From positions 372,001 to 436,000 of the forward strand of contig NZ_LSRE01000001.1 in NCBI RefSeq assembly GCF_001575205.1: 64,000 nucleotides of DNA, written 5' to 3'. This DNA is from Tsukamurella pseudospumae. Lineage in GTDB: Bacteria; Actinomycetota; Actinomycetes; Mycobacteriales; Mycobacteriaceae. The notes under the pieces are model-generated. The model had not been told where the DNA came from. It saw nothing but the letters and a program-made list of their open reading frames with translations, and searched no databases. Of the stretch, positions 55,739 through 64,000 are shown piece after piece. The position numbers and the translations under genes are program-made. Numbering within the stretch: position 1 is the first letter of the stretch; every line of letters starts with the position of its first letter.

Positions 55739-56620
55739 TCAGTACGGGCGGTCGCCGACGATGCCGGCGCGTTCCATCCGGCGCACGGCCGGCCAGTAGT
55801 CCTGCACCGCGTAGTGCTGGGTACAGCGGTTGTCCCAGATGGCGAAGCTGTCCGGCGTCCAGCGCCAGCGGACCTGGAACTCCGGCACCGCGGCCTGGCG
55901 CTGCAGGTACTGCAGGAGGTCGCCGGCGCCGGGCGCGTAGTCGAAGCCGAAGCGGATGTTCGCGTCGTTGTGGAAGTTGGTCAGGTGCGTGGCGAAGGCG
56001 TTGACGAACAGGATCTTCTCGCCGGTGTCCGGGTGGGTGCGCACGACGGGGTGCTCCGCGTCGGGGAACTTCGCGTGCAGCGCGTGGCGCTGTTCGATCG
56101 GCAGGCGCGCACCGAAACTGGCCTCGATGGAGTGCCGGGCGCGCAGGTCCGCGATCCGGTCCTTCACGTCCTGGGGCAGGGCGTTGTACGCGGCCACCAT
56201 GTCGACCCAGATGGTGTCGCCACCCACGTCGGGGCCCTCGACGCAGCGCAGTACCGAGCCGAAGGGCGGGCACTCGCGCCAGGTGGCGTCGCAGTGGAAG
56301 GCGTTCTCGTAGGCCTCGCGGTCGCTGTCGAGGTCCTTGTAGATGCGGACCAGGCCGGGATGGTCGGGGTCGCTGCCCAGGACGGGGTGGCTCTCGAGCT
56401 CGCCGAACCGGCGGGCCAGCGCGACGTGGTCCGCCCGGCTGATGGGCTGATCGCGGAAGAAGAGCACCTTGTGTTGGATCAGCAGAGCGCGGAGCTCGGC
56501 GAAGAGGTTGTCGTCGTGGGCGACCTGTGCGAGGTCCACGTCGGTGACCTGGGCGCCGATGTGGGCGGTCAGGCGCTCGGCGCGCATCGTGGCGGTGGGC
56601 TGGGTGGTGATGACGGTCAT
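55739..56620 (-). CDS. TauD/TfdA family 2-oxoglutarate-dependent dioxygenase
   Basis: 293 residues; the ATG before TVITTQPTATMRAERL is chosen over 56713, which would begin inside the neighbouring gap. Fe(II) ligands: His and Asp in NAFHCDATWRECPP and the distal His in WDNRCTQHYAV; the oxoglutarate Arg is in the C-terminal YWPAVRRMERAG. It would hydroxylate a small carboxylated substrate (taurine, 2,4-D and betaine-type substrates are known in the family). It lies 34 bp after the quinone oxidoreductase gene and 68 bp before BKACE. Confidence 0.92.
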   Translation of the reverse strand: MTVITTQPTATMRAERLTAHIGAQVTDVDLAQVAHDDNLFAELRALLIQHKVLFFRDQPISRADHVALARRFGELESHPVLGSDPDHPGLVRIYKDLDSDREAYENAFHCDATWRECPPFGSVLRCVEGPDVGGDTIWVDMVAAYNALPQDVKDRIADLRARHSIEASFGARLPIEQRHALHAKFPDAEHPVVRTHPDTGEKILFVNAFATHLTNFHNDANIRFGFDYAPGAGDLLQYLQRQAAVPEFQVRWRWTPDSFAIWDNRCTQHYAVQDYWPAVRRMERAGIVGDRPY

Positions 56621-56654
56621 GGTGCTGCCTGTGCTTCTGTGTGGCCGGGTCGGA

Positions 56655-57635
56655 TCAGGGGATGAGGATCGAGGAGCCGGTGAGGGCGCCGGACTCGAGC
56701 TCCTTGTGAGCACGCGCCGCGTCGGCGAGCGGGTAGGTCTGCCCCACCTGGATCGTGACCCGGCCGGCGGCGATGTGGCCGAACAGCTCGCCGGCCAACT
56801 CGGCGCGCTCTTCCGGGTCGGCGATGTAGTCGGCGAGGCCGGGGCGCGTGACGAACAGCGAGCCCTTGATCGCGAGCTGCATCGGATCGATCGGCGGGAT
56901 CGGGCCCGACGACGTGCCGAAACAGACGAGCAGGCCGCGCTTGGCGAGGCTGTTCATCGACGCCTCGACGGTGGCGGCGCCGATACTGTCGAGCACCACC
57001 GGCACGCCCTTGCCGTCCGTGAGCTCGCGGACGCGCTGGGCGGTGTCCTCGCGGCGGTAGTAGATGATGTGGTCGACGCCGTTGGCGCGGGCGACCTCGG
57101 CCTTCTCCTCGGTGGAGACGGTGCCGATCACCTTCAGGCCCAGGAGCTTCGCCCACTGCGCGACGATCAGGCCCACTCCGCCGGCGGCCGCGTGCAGCAG
57201 GATGGTGTCGCCCTCGCGGTACGGATGGATGCGGCGCAGGAGGTACGAGGCGGTGAGTCCGCGCATCGTGCAGGCCGCGGCGGTGGTGAAGTCCACGCCG
57301 TCGGGCAGGTGGATCAGATGCTTGGCCGGGAGCACGAACTGGGTGCTGTACGCGCCGAGCGGGGTGCCGGTGTAGGTGTACGTGACGCGGTCGCCGGGCG
57401 CGAAGTCCTCGACGCCGGGACCGACCTCCTCCACGACGCCCGCGGCCTCGACGCCCATGCCGTTCGGCAGGGGAACCGGGTACAGGCCGGTGCGGTAGTA
57501 GATGTCCGCGAAGTTCAGGCCGATCGCGTGGTGCCGGATCCGGACCTCGCCGGCGCCGGGTGCACCCACCTCGACCTCCTCCAGCTGGAGCACCTCGGGT
57601 CCGCCGGTCTCGTGGAAACGGATCGCGTTCGCCAT
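56655..57635 (-). CDS. NADPH:quinone oxidoreductase, zinc-less MDR family
   Basis: 326 residues; GAGGAA site ten bases before the ATG. MDR fold: N-terminal GroES-like part with NFADIYYRTGLYPVPLPNGMGVEAAG, the cofactor motif LHAAAGGVGLIVAQWAKLLG (about 145-164), and the conserved GTSSGPIPPIDP. No structural or catalytic zinc cysteines. It is the first gene of the operon and reduces a quinone or enone; its link to the dioxygenase/BKACE route is by context only. Confidence 0.92.
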   Translation of the reverse strand: MANAIRFHETGGPEVLQLEEVEVGAPGAGEVRIRHHAIGLNFADIYYRTGLYPVPLPNGMGVEAAGVVEEVGPGVEDFAPGDRVTYTYTGTPLGAYSTQFVLPAKHLIHLPDGVDFTTAAACTMRGLTASYLLRRIHPYREGDTILLHAAAGGVGLIVAQWAKLLGLKVIGTVSTEEKAEVARANGVDHIIYYRREDTAQRVRELTDGKGVPVVLDSIGAATVEASMNSLAKRGLLVCFGTSSGPIPPIDPMQLAIKGSLFVTRPGLADYIADPEERAELAGELFGHIAAGRVTIQVGQTYPLADAARAHKELESGALTGSSILIP

Positions 57636-57701
57636 GTCGGGGAGTTCCTCTCGTCGGTTCGCATCGGAATGTGATGCAGAGAACATTAAGAGCCGATCGA
57701 G

Positions 57702-57745
57702 CGCTAAACTGTTCTTCTCGGGACGCTGAACTATTCACATCGGGA
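57702..57745. promoter_or_regulatory. Tandem 22-bp direct repeat, AraC-type operator
   Basis: Two adjoining copies (57702-57723 and 57724-57745) share 17 of 22 bases; each runs CGCT-R-AACT-R-TTC ... TCGGGA. A direct repeat with two-helical-turn spacing is the classic arrangement for AraC-family activators. It lies between the divergent AraC gene and the quinone oxidoreductase operon, just upstream of a minus-strand CTTAAT -10-like element. Confidence 0.65.
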
Positions 57746-57755
57746 CGAGGTGGTG

Positions 57756-58775
57756 ATGATGGTCACAGCGAAGAAGCCGCTCGCCCGCTACGCGTCGCTC
57801 GCGAACTACGCCGAACTCACCCGGTCACTCGGTGGCGATCCGCAGCAGCTGCTCCGCGCCGCAGGCCTGGATCCACGCGGAATGGCGGTCCAGGACCGGT
57901 GGGTGCCGGCGGCCGCCGTCAACGACCTGCTCGAGCGCACCGCCCAGGTCACCGGACGCGACGACCTCGGCCTGCGACTGGCCGAACTACGACGCCTCTC
58001 GCACCTCGGCCCGCTCAGCCTGGTGCTGCGCGAGGAGCCCGACGTGCGCAGCGCTCTCGAGATCCTCATCCGGCACGAGCGCATGTACAACGAGGCGCTG
58101 CACACCCGGCTCGCGGTGTCCGACGGTGTCGCCACCCTCCGCGTGGAGCTCGACCTCGACCGCCCCGCACCGGACCGGCAGGCGATCGACCTCGCCGTCG
58201 GCGTCCTCTACGGCCTGCTGCGCGAGCTCCTGGGCGGCGACTGGTCGCCGCTGTCGGTGTCGTTCGGTCATCCCCCGCCGCGGAACGCCGACATCGTCCG
58301 CCGGATGTTCGGCGGCGCACTGCATTTCGACGCCGACCTCAACGGGATCACGCTCTACGAGCGGGACCTCGACCGCCCCACCGCGACCGCCGACCCGCAG
58401 CTGCGGATGTACACCCGGCGTCTGCTCGACGGCGAGCCGGGCTCCGGCCAGGAGGCCACGGGCCGGATCCGCGAACTGGTCGACCTCCTGCTGCCCACCG
58501 GACGGTGCTCCGCGGAGCAGGTGGCGCGCAGCCTCGGAGTGGACCGGCGCACCGTCCACCGCTGGCTCGCGGCCGAGGGCACGACGTTCACCGAACTCGT
58601 CGACGATGTCCGGGCCGGGCTGGCACGACACCTCGTGGCCGGCAGGCGGTACTCGTTCACCGAGATCGCCGAGATCCTCGCGTTCTCCAGCCCCTCCAAC
58701 TTCTCGCGGTGGTTCCGCGGCCGGTTCGACACCACGCCCCGCGCCTGGCGGCGGAACGCGGGCGACCCTCGATGA
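57756..58775 (+). CDS. AraC family transcriptional regulator
   Basis: 339 residues from ATG 57756 (GTG at 57750/57753 and ATG 57759 are alternatives; GGACGAGG lies just upstream). An N-terminal arabinose_bd-like domain (PF12625 type: YAELTRSLGGDPQQLLRAAGLDP, RLSHLGPLSLVLREEPDVRSAL split) precedes two helix-turn-helix units (EQVARSLGVDRRTVHRWLAAEG and FTEIAEILAFSSPSNFSRWFRGRF, about 255-335). Relatives control amine, fatty acid and aromatic catabolism. It is divergent from the operon it most likely activates. Confidence 0.92.
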   Translation: MMVTAKKPLARYASLANYAELTRSLGGDPQQLLRAAGLDPRGMAVQDRWVPAAAVNDLLERTAQVTGRDDLGLRLAELRRLSHLGPLSLVLREEPDVRSALEILIRHERMYNEALHTRLAVSDGVATLRVELDLDRPAPDRQAIDLAVGVLYGLLRELLGGDWSPLSVSFGHPPPRNADIVRRMFGGALHFDADLNGITLYERDLDRPTATADPQLRMYTRRLLDGEPGSGQEATGRIRELVDLLLPTGRCSAEQVARSLGVDRRTVHRWLAAEGTTFTELVDDVRAGLARHLVAGRRYSFTEIAEILAFSSPSNFSRWFRGRFDTTPRAWRRNAGDPR

Positions 58776-58787
58776 CCCCGCGGCGCC

Positions 58788-59366
58788 CTACCGCGTGCGA
58801 ATCCGGCCCCACCAGAACATGAACAGCCCGTAGCCGAGCAGCGCCAGCGAGATCAGGCACACCCAGCCGGGCGCGAGGGTCGAGCGGAGTGCGACGGCGA
58901 ACGCCGCCGTGACGCCCGCCCAGAGCGCGATGCACAGCAGGACGACACCCACCACTGCGGCCAGCGTCCATCGATTCGTCCGCGTCCACCGGCGCTCCCA
59001 GCCGTGCGGTTCGAGGGCGCCGCGGACGAACCCGTCGATCCGGCCGGAAGGGTCCGCCAGCCATTGCCGAGTCCTCGGGTCGTACGTGAGGCTCACCCCG
59101 CCGGTCCACCGCTTCCCCACGAACCCGCCCGCCGCGACCTGAGGACCGGGCCCCACCTGCGACCAGCTCTCGTGCACCACACCGGAATCCGCCGTCATCG
59201 GCAGGGGTGCCTCGAGCCGATAGGTCCGCCGCCCCCGGTCCGGCACGACCACGACGCCGGCGTCGCCCGCGCTGCTCACGACACTGATGGAGCCGTCGTC
59301 GAGCTCGGCCACGTCGAAGCCGGCGCCGTGCGCCGCCTCGGAGAGTCTCCCCACCACCTCGTCCAT
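58788..59366 (-). CDS. Unknown protein with two C-terminal membrane helices
   Basis: 192 residues. About 130 soluble residues (beta-rich, with RRTYRLEAPLP and GKRWTGGVSLTYDPRTRQW) are followed by two membrane segments (about 137-160 and 166-186) and a short basic tail. No family recognised. ATG 59366 is fixed by TAGATT seven bases upstream. The long frame reaching 60617 is a shadow of the glycosyltransferase gene. Confidence 0.75.
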   Translation of the reverse strand: MDEVVGRLSEAAHGAGFDVAELDDGSISVVSSAGDAGVVVVPDRGRRTYRLEAPLPMTADSGVVHESWSQVGPGPQVAAGGFVGKRWTGGVSLTYDPRTRQWLADPSGRIDGFVRGALEPHGWERRWTRTNRWTLAAVVGVVLLCIALWAGVTAAFAVALRSTLAPGWVCLISLALLGYGLFMFWWGRIRTR

Positions 59367-59379
59367 GGTCACGAATCTA
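59367..59379 (-). promoter_or_regulatory. Leaderless promoter for the 58788-59366 gene
   Basis: On the minus strand TAGATT (59379-59374) is followed by seven bases and ATG 59366. Confidence 0.5.
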
Positions 59380-59447
59380 ACCCGCTCGCAGCGACCCCAC
59401 AGATTCAGGACAGGATCACGGCAGCGCGGCATTCGAAACTCAGTGCC

Positions 59448-60710
59448 ATGACAACCGAGATCGCATCGGGCCCCAGGGCCACGGACGACCCCGAGAGCGC
59501 CGACATGGGCGCCTCCTCCGCCTCGACGGGCGCCGCACCCGTCCTCGACATCGTGATCCCCGTGTACAACGAGGCCCACACCCTCGCGCACTGCGTGGAG
59601 ACCCTCCACGCCTACCTCGACCGCGCACTGGGCATCCCGGCCCGGATCACCATCGCAGACAACGCCAGCACCGATGACACCCTGTCCGTCGCCCGTGCCC
59701 TCGCCGGTGCGATCGACGGGGTGCGGGTGGTTCACCTCGACGCCAAGGGGCGTGGCCGCGCACTGCGCCGGGTCTGGGCGGAGTCCGACGCCCACGTCCT
59801 GGTGTACATGGACGTCGACCTCTCGACCGACCTCAAGGCCCTGTACCCGTTGGTCGCTCCCCTGCTGTCCGGCCACAGCGACCTTGCGATCGGCACCCGC
59901 CTGGGACGCGGCGCGAAGGTGGTCCGCGGCCCCAAGCGCGAGTTCATCTCCCGCGGGTACAACCTGTTGCTGCACACCGCGCTGCGCGTGCGCTTCTCCG
60001 ACGCCCAGTGCGGCTTCAAAGCGATCCGGACCGATGTCGCGCGGGAACTGCTCCCCCTCGTCGAGGACGGCGAATGGTTCTTCGACACCGAACTGCTCGT
60101 GCTCGCCGAGCGCGCGGGCCTGCGCATCCACGAGGTCCCCGTCGACTGGACGGACGACCCCGACAGCCGGGTCGACATCGTCGACACCGTGAAGAAGGAC
60201 CTGCGGGGCGTGATCCGCGTGGGGCGCGGTCTGGCCACCGGCAGCCTCCCCCTCGACGATGTCCGCCGCGCCCTCGGGCGGGAGGAACCACAGGTCGACG
60301 GGGTGCCCCGCGGCATGGTCGGCCAGCTCGCCCGGTTCGCGGTGGTCGGCGTCGCGAGCACCGTCGCCTACGCGCTGTTGTACCTGCTGCTGCACCCCGT
60401 GATCGGGGCGCAGGCCGCCAACTTCACCGCGCTGCTCATCACCGCGGTCGGGAACATCGCCGCGAACCGCTCCTTCACCTTCGGCGTGACCGGCCGCGAG
60501 GGCGCGGCGCGGCACCACGCACAGGGACTCGTCGTCTTCCTGGTCACGTGGGCACTGACCGCGGGCAGTCTCGTCGCACTCGCGCACGTCGCGCCCCACG
60601 CGAGCCGGGAACTCCAACTGGCGGTGCTCGTGGTCGCGAATCTCGTCGCGACGGTGACCCGATTCCTGGGCATGCGTGTGATCTTCCGCTCCGCGGGCGG
60701 CGCCCCGTGA
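59448..60710 (+). CDS. GT2 glycosyltransferase fused to a GtrA membrane domain
   Basis: 420 residues. The GT-A domain (about 30-265) shows LDIVIPVYNEAHTL, IADNASTDDT and the metal DxD in YMDVDLSTD, with QCGFKAIRTDVA as in dolichol-phosphate-type synthases. Residues ~283-415 form a four-helix GtrA domain (GQLARFAVVGVASTVAYALLYLLL split, NRSFTFGV). It likely loads a sugar onto polyprenyl phosphate and helps present it across the membrane to the GT39 partner encoded next, whose GTG start overlaps this stop. Confidence 0.92.
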   Translation: MTTEIASGPRATDDPESADMGASSASTGAAPVLDIVIPVYNEAHTLAHCVETLHAYLDRALGIPARITIADNASTDDTLSVARALAGAIDGVRVVHLDAKGRGRALRRVWAESDAHVLVYMDVDLSTDLKALYPLVAPLLSGHSDLAIGTRLGRGAKVVRGPKREFISRGYNLLLHTALRVRFSDAQCGFKAIRTDVARELLPLVEDGEWFFDTELLVLAERAGLRIHEVPVDWTDDPDSRVDIVDTVKKDLRGVIRVGRGLATGSLPLDDVRRALGREEPQVDGVPRGMVGQLARFAVVGVASTVAYALLYLLLHPVIGAQAANFTALLITAVGNIAANRSFTFGVTGREGAARHHAQGLVVFLVTWALTAGSLVALAHVAPHASRELQLAVLVVANLVATVTRFLGMRVIFRSAGGAP

Positions 60711-62674
60711 CCAGGACTGCGGAACGCTGCGCGCTGGCCGTCCTCCTCGTGGGGACGGCCGTCGCCTACCTCTGGGGCCTGGGCCGGGCGGGCTGGGCGA
60801 ACTCCTTCTACTCCGCGGCGGTGCAGGCCGGCACGGAGAGCTGGAAGGCGATGTTCTTCGGCAGTTCCGACGCCGCGAACTCGATCACCGTGGACAAGCC
60901 GCCCGCCTCGCTGTGGGTCATGGAGTTCTCCACCCGGATCTTCGGCGTGAACTCGTGGGCGATGCTGGTACCCCAGGTCCTCCTCGGCGTCGCGTCGGTC
61001 GCGCTGCTGTACGCGACGGTGCGCCGGCGGTTCGGGCCCGTCGCCGGGCTCCTCGCGGGACTCCTACTGGCCGTGACCCCCGTTGCGGCCCTGATGTTCC
61101 GGTTCAACAACCCCGACGCCCTCCTGGTGCTGCTGATGATCGCCGCGACCTGGGCGATGCTCCGCGCGGTCGAGGACGGCCGTTGGCGTTGACTGATCGC
61201 CTGCGGCGTCCTCGTCGGGTTCGGCTTCCTCACCAAACAGCTCGCGGTGATGCTGATCGTCCCCGGACTCGCGCTCACCTACCTCGTCGCCGGTCCGCCG
61301 CGGATCGGCACGCGGATCGCGCAGCTGTTCGCCGCGGGCGCCGCGATGGTCGTCGGTGCGGGCTGGTGGCTGCTCACCGTCGAGCTGTGGCCCGCCGCGT
61401 CGCGGCCCTGGATCGGTGGCTCGCAGAACAACTCGATCCTCGAGCTGACTCTGGGCTACAACGGCCTCGGCCGGCTCAACGGCAACGAGAAGGGCAGCGT
61501 CGTGCCGGGCCGCGGCGTGGACGCATCGTCGTACCTGCCGGGCGGAACCGAGCTGCCCTCCGGGTTCGAATTCCCCGGCGGCGGCAAGGGCGGCGGCATG
61601 TGGGGCGACCCGAGCATCCTGCGGATGTTCCAGCCCGAGCAGGCCGGACAGATCGCCTGGCTCCTCCCCGCGGCGCTTCTCGCCCTTGTGCTGGTCCTCG
61701 TGCTGCGCGGCCGCGCGCCGCGGATCGATGGCGACCGCGCCGCCGTGATCGCCTGGGGCGGATGGCTGCTGGTCACGGGCATCACCTTCAGCCTCATGGC
61801 GGGCATCTTCCACGCGTACTACACGGTCGCATTGGCACCCGCGATAGCGGCGCTGGTCGCGATCGGCGTCGCCGTGGGATGGCGCGAGCGCGCGCGGCCG
61901 TGGGTCCGGGTGGCCGGCGCCCTCGCCGTCGCGGCGACCGGAGCGACCGGCTGGTACATCCTCGTCCAGACGCCGAGCTGGAATCCGTGGCTGCGCTGGC
62001 TGATCGCGGCCGCCGCGGCGATCGGGACGGTCGCGCTGCTCGCTACGCTCGTGCCCGCGGTCCGACAGGCACGGGGCCTGGTCGGCGCCATCACCCTCGC
62101 GGCCCTCGTCACCGGGACCGCTGGGCAGGTCGCCTTCGCCGCCGAGACGATCGCGACGCCCCGGCAGGGCGCGATCGTCTCCGCCGGACCGTCGAGCGGC
62201 CACGGCTTCGGCCCGGGACGAGGCGGGAAGGACATGCCCGAGTTCGTGAAACGGTTCGCCGAGCGGTCCGGTCCGGGCGCCGACGGTGAGCGGGGGCGCG
62301 GCGGACCGTCGTTCCTGATGGGCAGTGAGCCGAGCGCGGCCCTCAAGGCCCTCCTCCTGCAGGATGCGGACCGCTACACCTGGATCGCGGCGACCGTCGG
62401 CGCGAACAGCGCGGCCGGCCCGCAGCTGGCGACGGGCAGGCCGGTCATGCCGATCGGCGGGTTCAACGGCACCGACCCGTCGCCGACGCTCGCGCAGTTC
62501 CAGCAGTACGTGGCGGACGGGAGGATTCACTACTTCCTCGCGGAGTCCGGCGGGTTCGGCTTCGGCGGTAGCGGTTCCGGTACCGCCGCGGAGATCCGGG
62601 CGTGGGTGGAGAAGACCTTCACCGCGCACACCGTCGACGGAACGACCGTCTACGACCTGACCGCACCGAGGTAG
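60707..62674 (+). pseudogene. GT39/ArnT-like membrane glycosyltransferase interrupted by in-frame TGA
   Basis: The frame of 656 codons is open except for TGA at 61190-61192 (codon 162). Before it: TM1 then SFYSAAVQAGTESWKAMFFG, VDKPPASLWVMEF and MFRFNNPDALLVLLM, typical of polyprenyl-phosphate sugar transferases. After it: LIACGVLVGFGFLTKQLAV, further helices, GGSQNNSILELTLGYNGLGR and a C-terminal extracellular domain to 62674. The sequence around the stop is CGTTGGCGTTGACTG; a Trp codon TGG is the likely original. No frameshift is needed. A downstream restart at 61247 would miss the catalytic N-terminus. Confidence 0.88.
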
Positions 62675-62692
62675 AACACGGCTCGTCGCCGC

Positions 62693-63796
62693 TCAGAACA
62701 GGCGCTCGTCGCCGGTGTCGAAGTCCCCGCGGACCTCGATGCCGGAGGCGAGCGCCCCGGCTGGCGGAGTCAGGCCCAGGTGGTGCCACGCGGCCATGGT
62801 CGCCACGCGGCCGCGCGGCGTGCGGGCCAGCATGCCGGCGCGCACGAGGAAGGGCTCGCACACCTCCTCGACGGTGCCCGGCTCCTCGCCGACCGCGACG
62901 GCCAGGGTCGAAACACCCACGGGCCCACCGCCGAAGCTGCGGATCAGTGCTCCGAGCACCGCGCGGTCGAGGCGGTCGAGGCCGAGCTCGTCGACGTCGT
63001 AGACCTTGAGCGCCCCGCGCGCCACCTCGACGGTGACGACACCGTCGGCGCGGACATCGGCGAAGTCGCGGACGCGGCGCAGGAGGCGGTTCGCGATGCG
63101 GGGCGTGCCGCGGCTGCGGCTGCCGATCTCCGCCGCGGCCTCCCGCTCGATCGTGATGCCGAGGATCTTCGCGCTCCGCTCGATGACCTGGATCAGGTCG
63201 GCCGTCTCGTAGAAGTCCATGTGCGCGGTGAAACCGAACCGGTCGCGCAGCGGACCGGTGAGCGCGCCGGACCGGGTGGTGGCGCCGACCAGGGTGAACG
63301 GCGCGACGTCGAGCGGGATGGACGTAGCGCCCGGCCCCTTGCCGACCACGACGTCCACGCGGAAGTCCTCCATGGCGAGGTAGAGCATCTCCTCGGCGGG
63401 CCGCGCCATGCGGTGGATCTCGTCGATGAACAGCACATCGCCCTCGACCAGGTTGGAGAGCATCGCCGCCAGGTCTCCCGCGCGCTCGAGCGCCGGTCCC
63501 GAGGTGACCCGCAGGGCGGTGCCGAGCTCGGCGGCGATGATCATCGCGAGGCTGGTCTTGCCCAGGCCGGGCGGGCCGGAGAGCAGGATGTGATCCGGGG
63601 TGCCGCCGCGCAGCTTCGCGCCGTGCAGCACGAGCTGCAGCTGCTCGCGGACCTTCGGCTGGCCGATGAACTCGTCGAGGGACTTCGGCCGCAGCGACTC
63701 GGTGTCGTCCCCCGCGAGCGCCGACGGGCCCATGACGCCCTCGACATCGTCGAACTCGCTGCCGAACTCGCCGTCGACGCCCTCGTCGTACTGCAC
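62693..63796 (-). CDS. ruvB: Holliday junction branch-migration ATPase RuvB
   Basis: 367 residues, GTG start one base from the ruvA stop. AAA+ motifs: [15 protein letters not shown], Walker [15 protein letters not shown], Walker [11 protein letters not shown], sensor [18 protein letters not shown], and the C-terminal winged helix [17 protein letters not shown]. With RuvA it drives branch migration during recombination repair. It converges on the broken glycosyltransferase with 18 bp between. Confidence 0.98.
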   Translation of the reverse strand: MQYDEGVDGEFGSEFDDVEGVMGPSALAGDDTESLRPKSLDEFIGQPKVREQLQLVLHGAKLRGGTPDHILLSGPPGLGKTSLAMIIAAELGTALRVTSGPALERAGDLAAMLSNLVEGDVLFIDEIHRMARPAEEMLYLAMEDFRVDVVVGKGPGATSIPLDVAPFTLVGATTRSGALTGPLRDRFGFTAHMDFYETADLIQVIERSAKILGITIEREAAAEIGSRSRGTPRIANRLLRRVRDFADVRADGVVTVEVARGALKVYDVDELGLDRLDRAVLGALIRSFGGGPVGVSTLAVAVGEEPGTVEEVCEPFLVRAGMLARTPRGRVATMAAWHHLGLTPPAGALASGIEVRGDFDTGDERLF

Positions 63797-63797
63797 G

Positions 63798-64000
63798 TCA
63801 GCCGCGTCCCAGCGACTTCAGCGCGTCGCGCAGCAGCTCGGAGACCGGCTTGCCCGCGCCCGCCTCGACCGCGGCCGCCACCGCCGGCTCGGCCTGCTTC
63901 GGCGTGAAGCCGAGCCCCTCGAGCGCGTCGATCAGCTGCTGCGCGACGCCGCCGACCGGCACCGTCGACCCCGCCGGGCCGGAGCCGTCCGACGGTGCCG
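63798..64000 (-). CDS. ruvA: Holliday junction DNA helicase RuvA, C-terminal part only
   Basis: The visible 67 codons are the flexible linker and domain III ([20 protein letters not shown], then [14 protein letters not shown] at the end), which binds RuvB. The 5' part lies past 64000, where ruvC would be expected as in mycobacteria. Two copies of the iterated 9-mer lie 31 bp apart here (63959 and 63990). Confidence 0.93.
   Translation of the reverse strand, partial: APSDGSGPAGSTVPVGGVAQQLIDALEGLGFTPKQAEPAVAAAVEAGAGKPVSELLRDALKSLGRG

Noticed and set aside
61190-61192. Selenocysteine reading of the TGA in the GT39 gene
   Set aside because: The position is most simply a former Trp codon in a membrane protein family not known for selenocysteine; no SECIS-like hairpin was noticed just downstream.

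Overview
The window is about 70% GC and nearly fully coding, with many GTG starts, ATGA/GTGA overlaps between genes and several apparently leaderless genes. Gene content and order (prepilin peptidase-aroE-mltG-ruvX-alaS, rarA, aspS, Rv2575-like protease, Rv2578c-like radical SAM protein, hisS, Rv2581c-like hydrolase, ppiB, relA, apt, secF-secD-yajC, ruvB-ruvA) follow the Mycobacterium tuberculosis Rv2551c-Rv2593c region. The source is therefore a member of the Mycobacteriales; I think Tsukamurella is the best guess, but the genus is inferred from gene content only.

Layout. 1-2842: a partial alpha/beta hydrolase and a divergent DUF2252 gene. 2856-17609 (minus): twelve tightly packed genes running aspS, DUF389, fused ATP-grasp/Alpha-E protein, transglutaminase, APH-like kinase, rarA, alaS, ruvX, mltG, aroE, thioesterase and prepilin peptidase. 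17704-20755 (plus): zinc metallopeptidase, membrane protein and DUF885 hydrolase. 20857-25959 (plus): a five-gene accessory operon (unknown protein, MFS, methyltransferase, flavin monooxygenase, frameshifted MHS-type MFS). 25960-26335: the only gene-poor stretch over 300 bp, with a perfect 24-bp inverted repeat and a degenerate small ORF. 26336-30977: diacylglycerol kinase and flavoprotein divergent from a TetR gene and glpD, matching the Rv2249c-Rv2252 arrangement. 30971-33052 (minus): COG0523 GTPase under a Zur-like palindrome, and an ArsR/SRPBCC pair. 33086-36932 (minus): radical SAM protein, membrane protein, hisS and an MBL hydrolase.

37041-41716 (plus) holds the most striking locus: a membrane-anchored cyclophilin (ppiB), then a Ser/Thr kinase whose extracellular part is a second copy of that cyclophilin with its helical spacer, then another receptor-type kinase. 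41736-48560 (minus) returns to the core set with a VanX-like lipoprotein, relA, apt, secF, secD and yajC. 48663-50774 is a RecQ-like helicase with a phosphoribosyltransferase-like tail. 50943-52268 holds two membrane proteins. 52299-57635 (minus) is a six-gene catabolic operon (quinone oxidoreductase, TauD-type dioxygenase, BKACE, MFS, hydrolase, CMD protein) divergent from an AraC regulator with a tandem 22-bp direct-repeat operator. 58788-62674 has a membrane protein, a GT2-GtrA fusion and a GT39 membrane glycosyltransferase broken by an in-frame TGA. 62693-64000 is ruvB and the 3' end of ruvA.

Across the whole window the 9-mer GCACCGTCG (either strand) occurs about 50 times by eye, where base composition predicts about two. 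It sits inside genes and forces uncommon codons (GCA in Ala-Pro-Ser, GGT in Asp-Gly-Ala), which suggests an iterated DNA signal. Two accessory membrane-protein genes carry single-base lesions.
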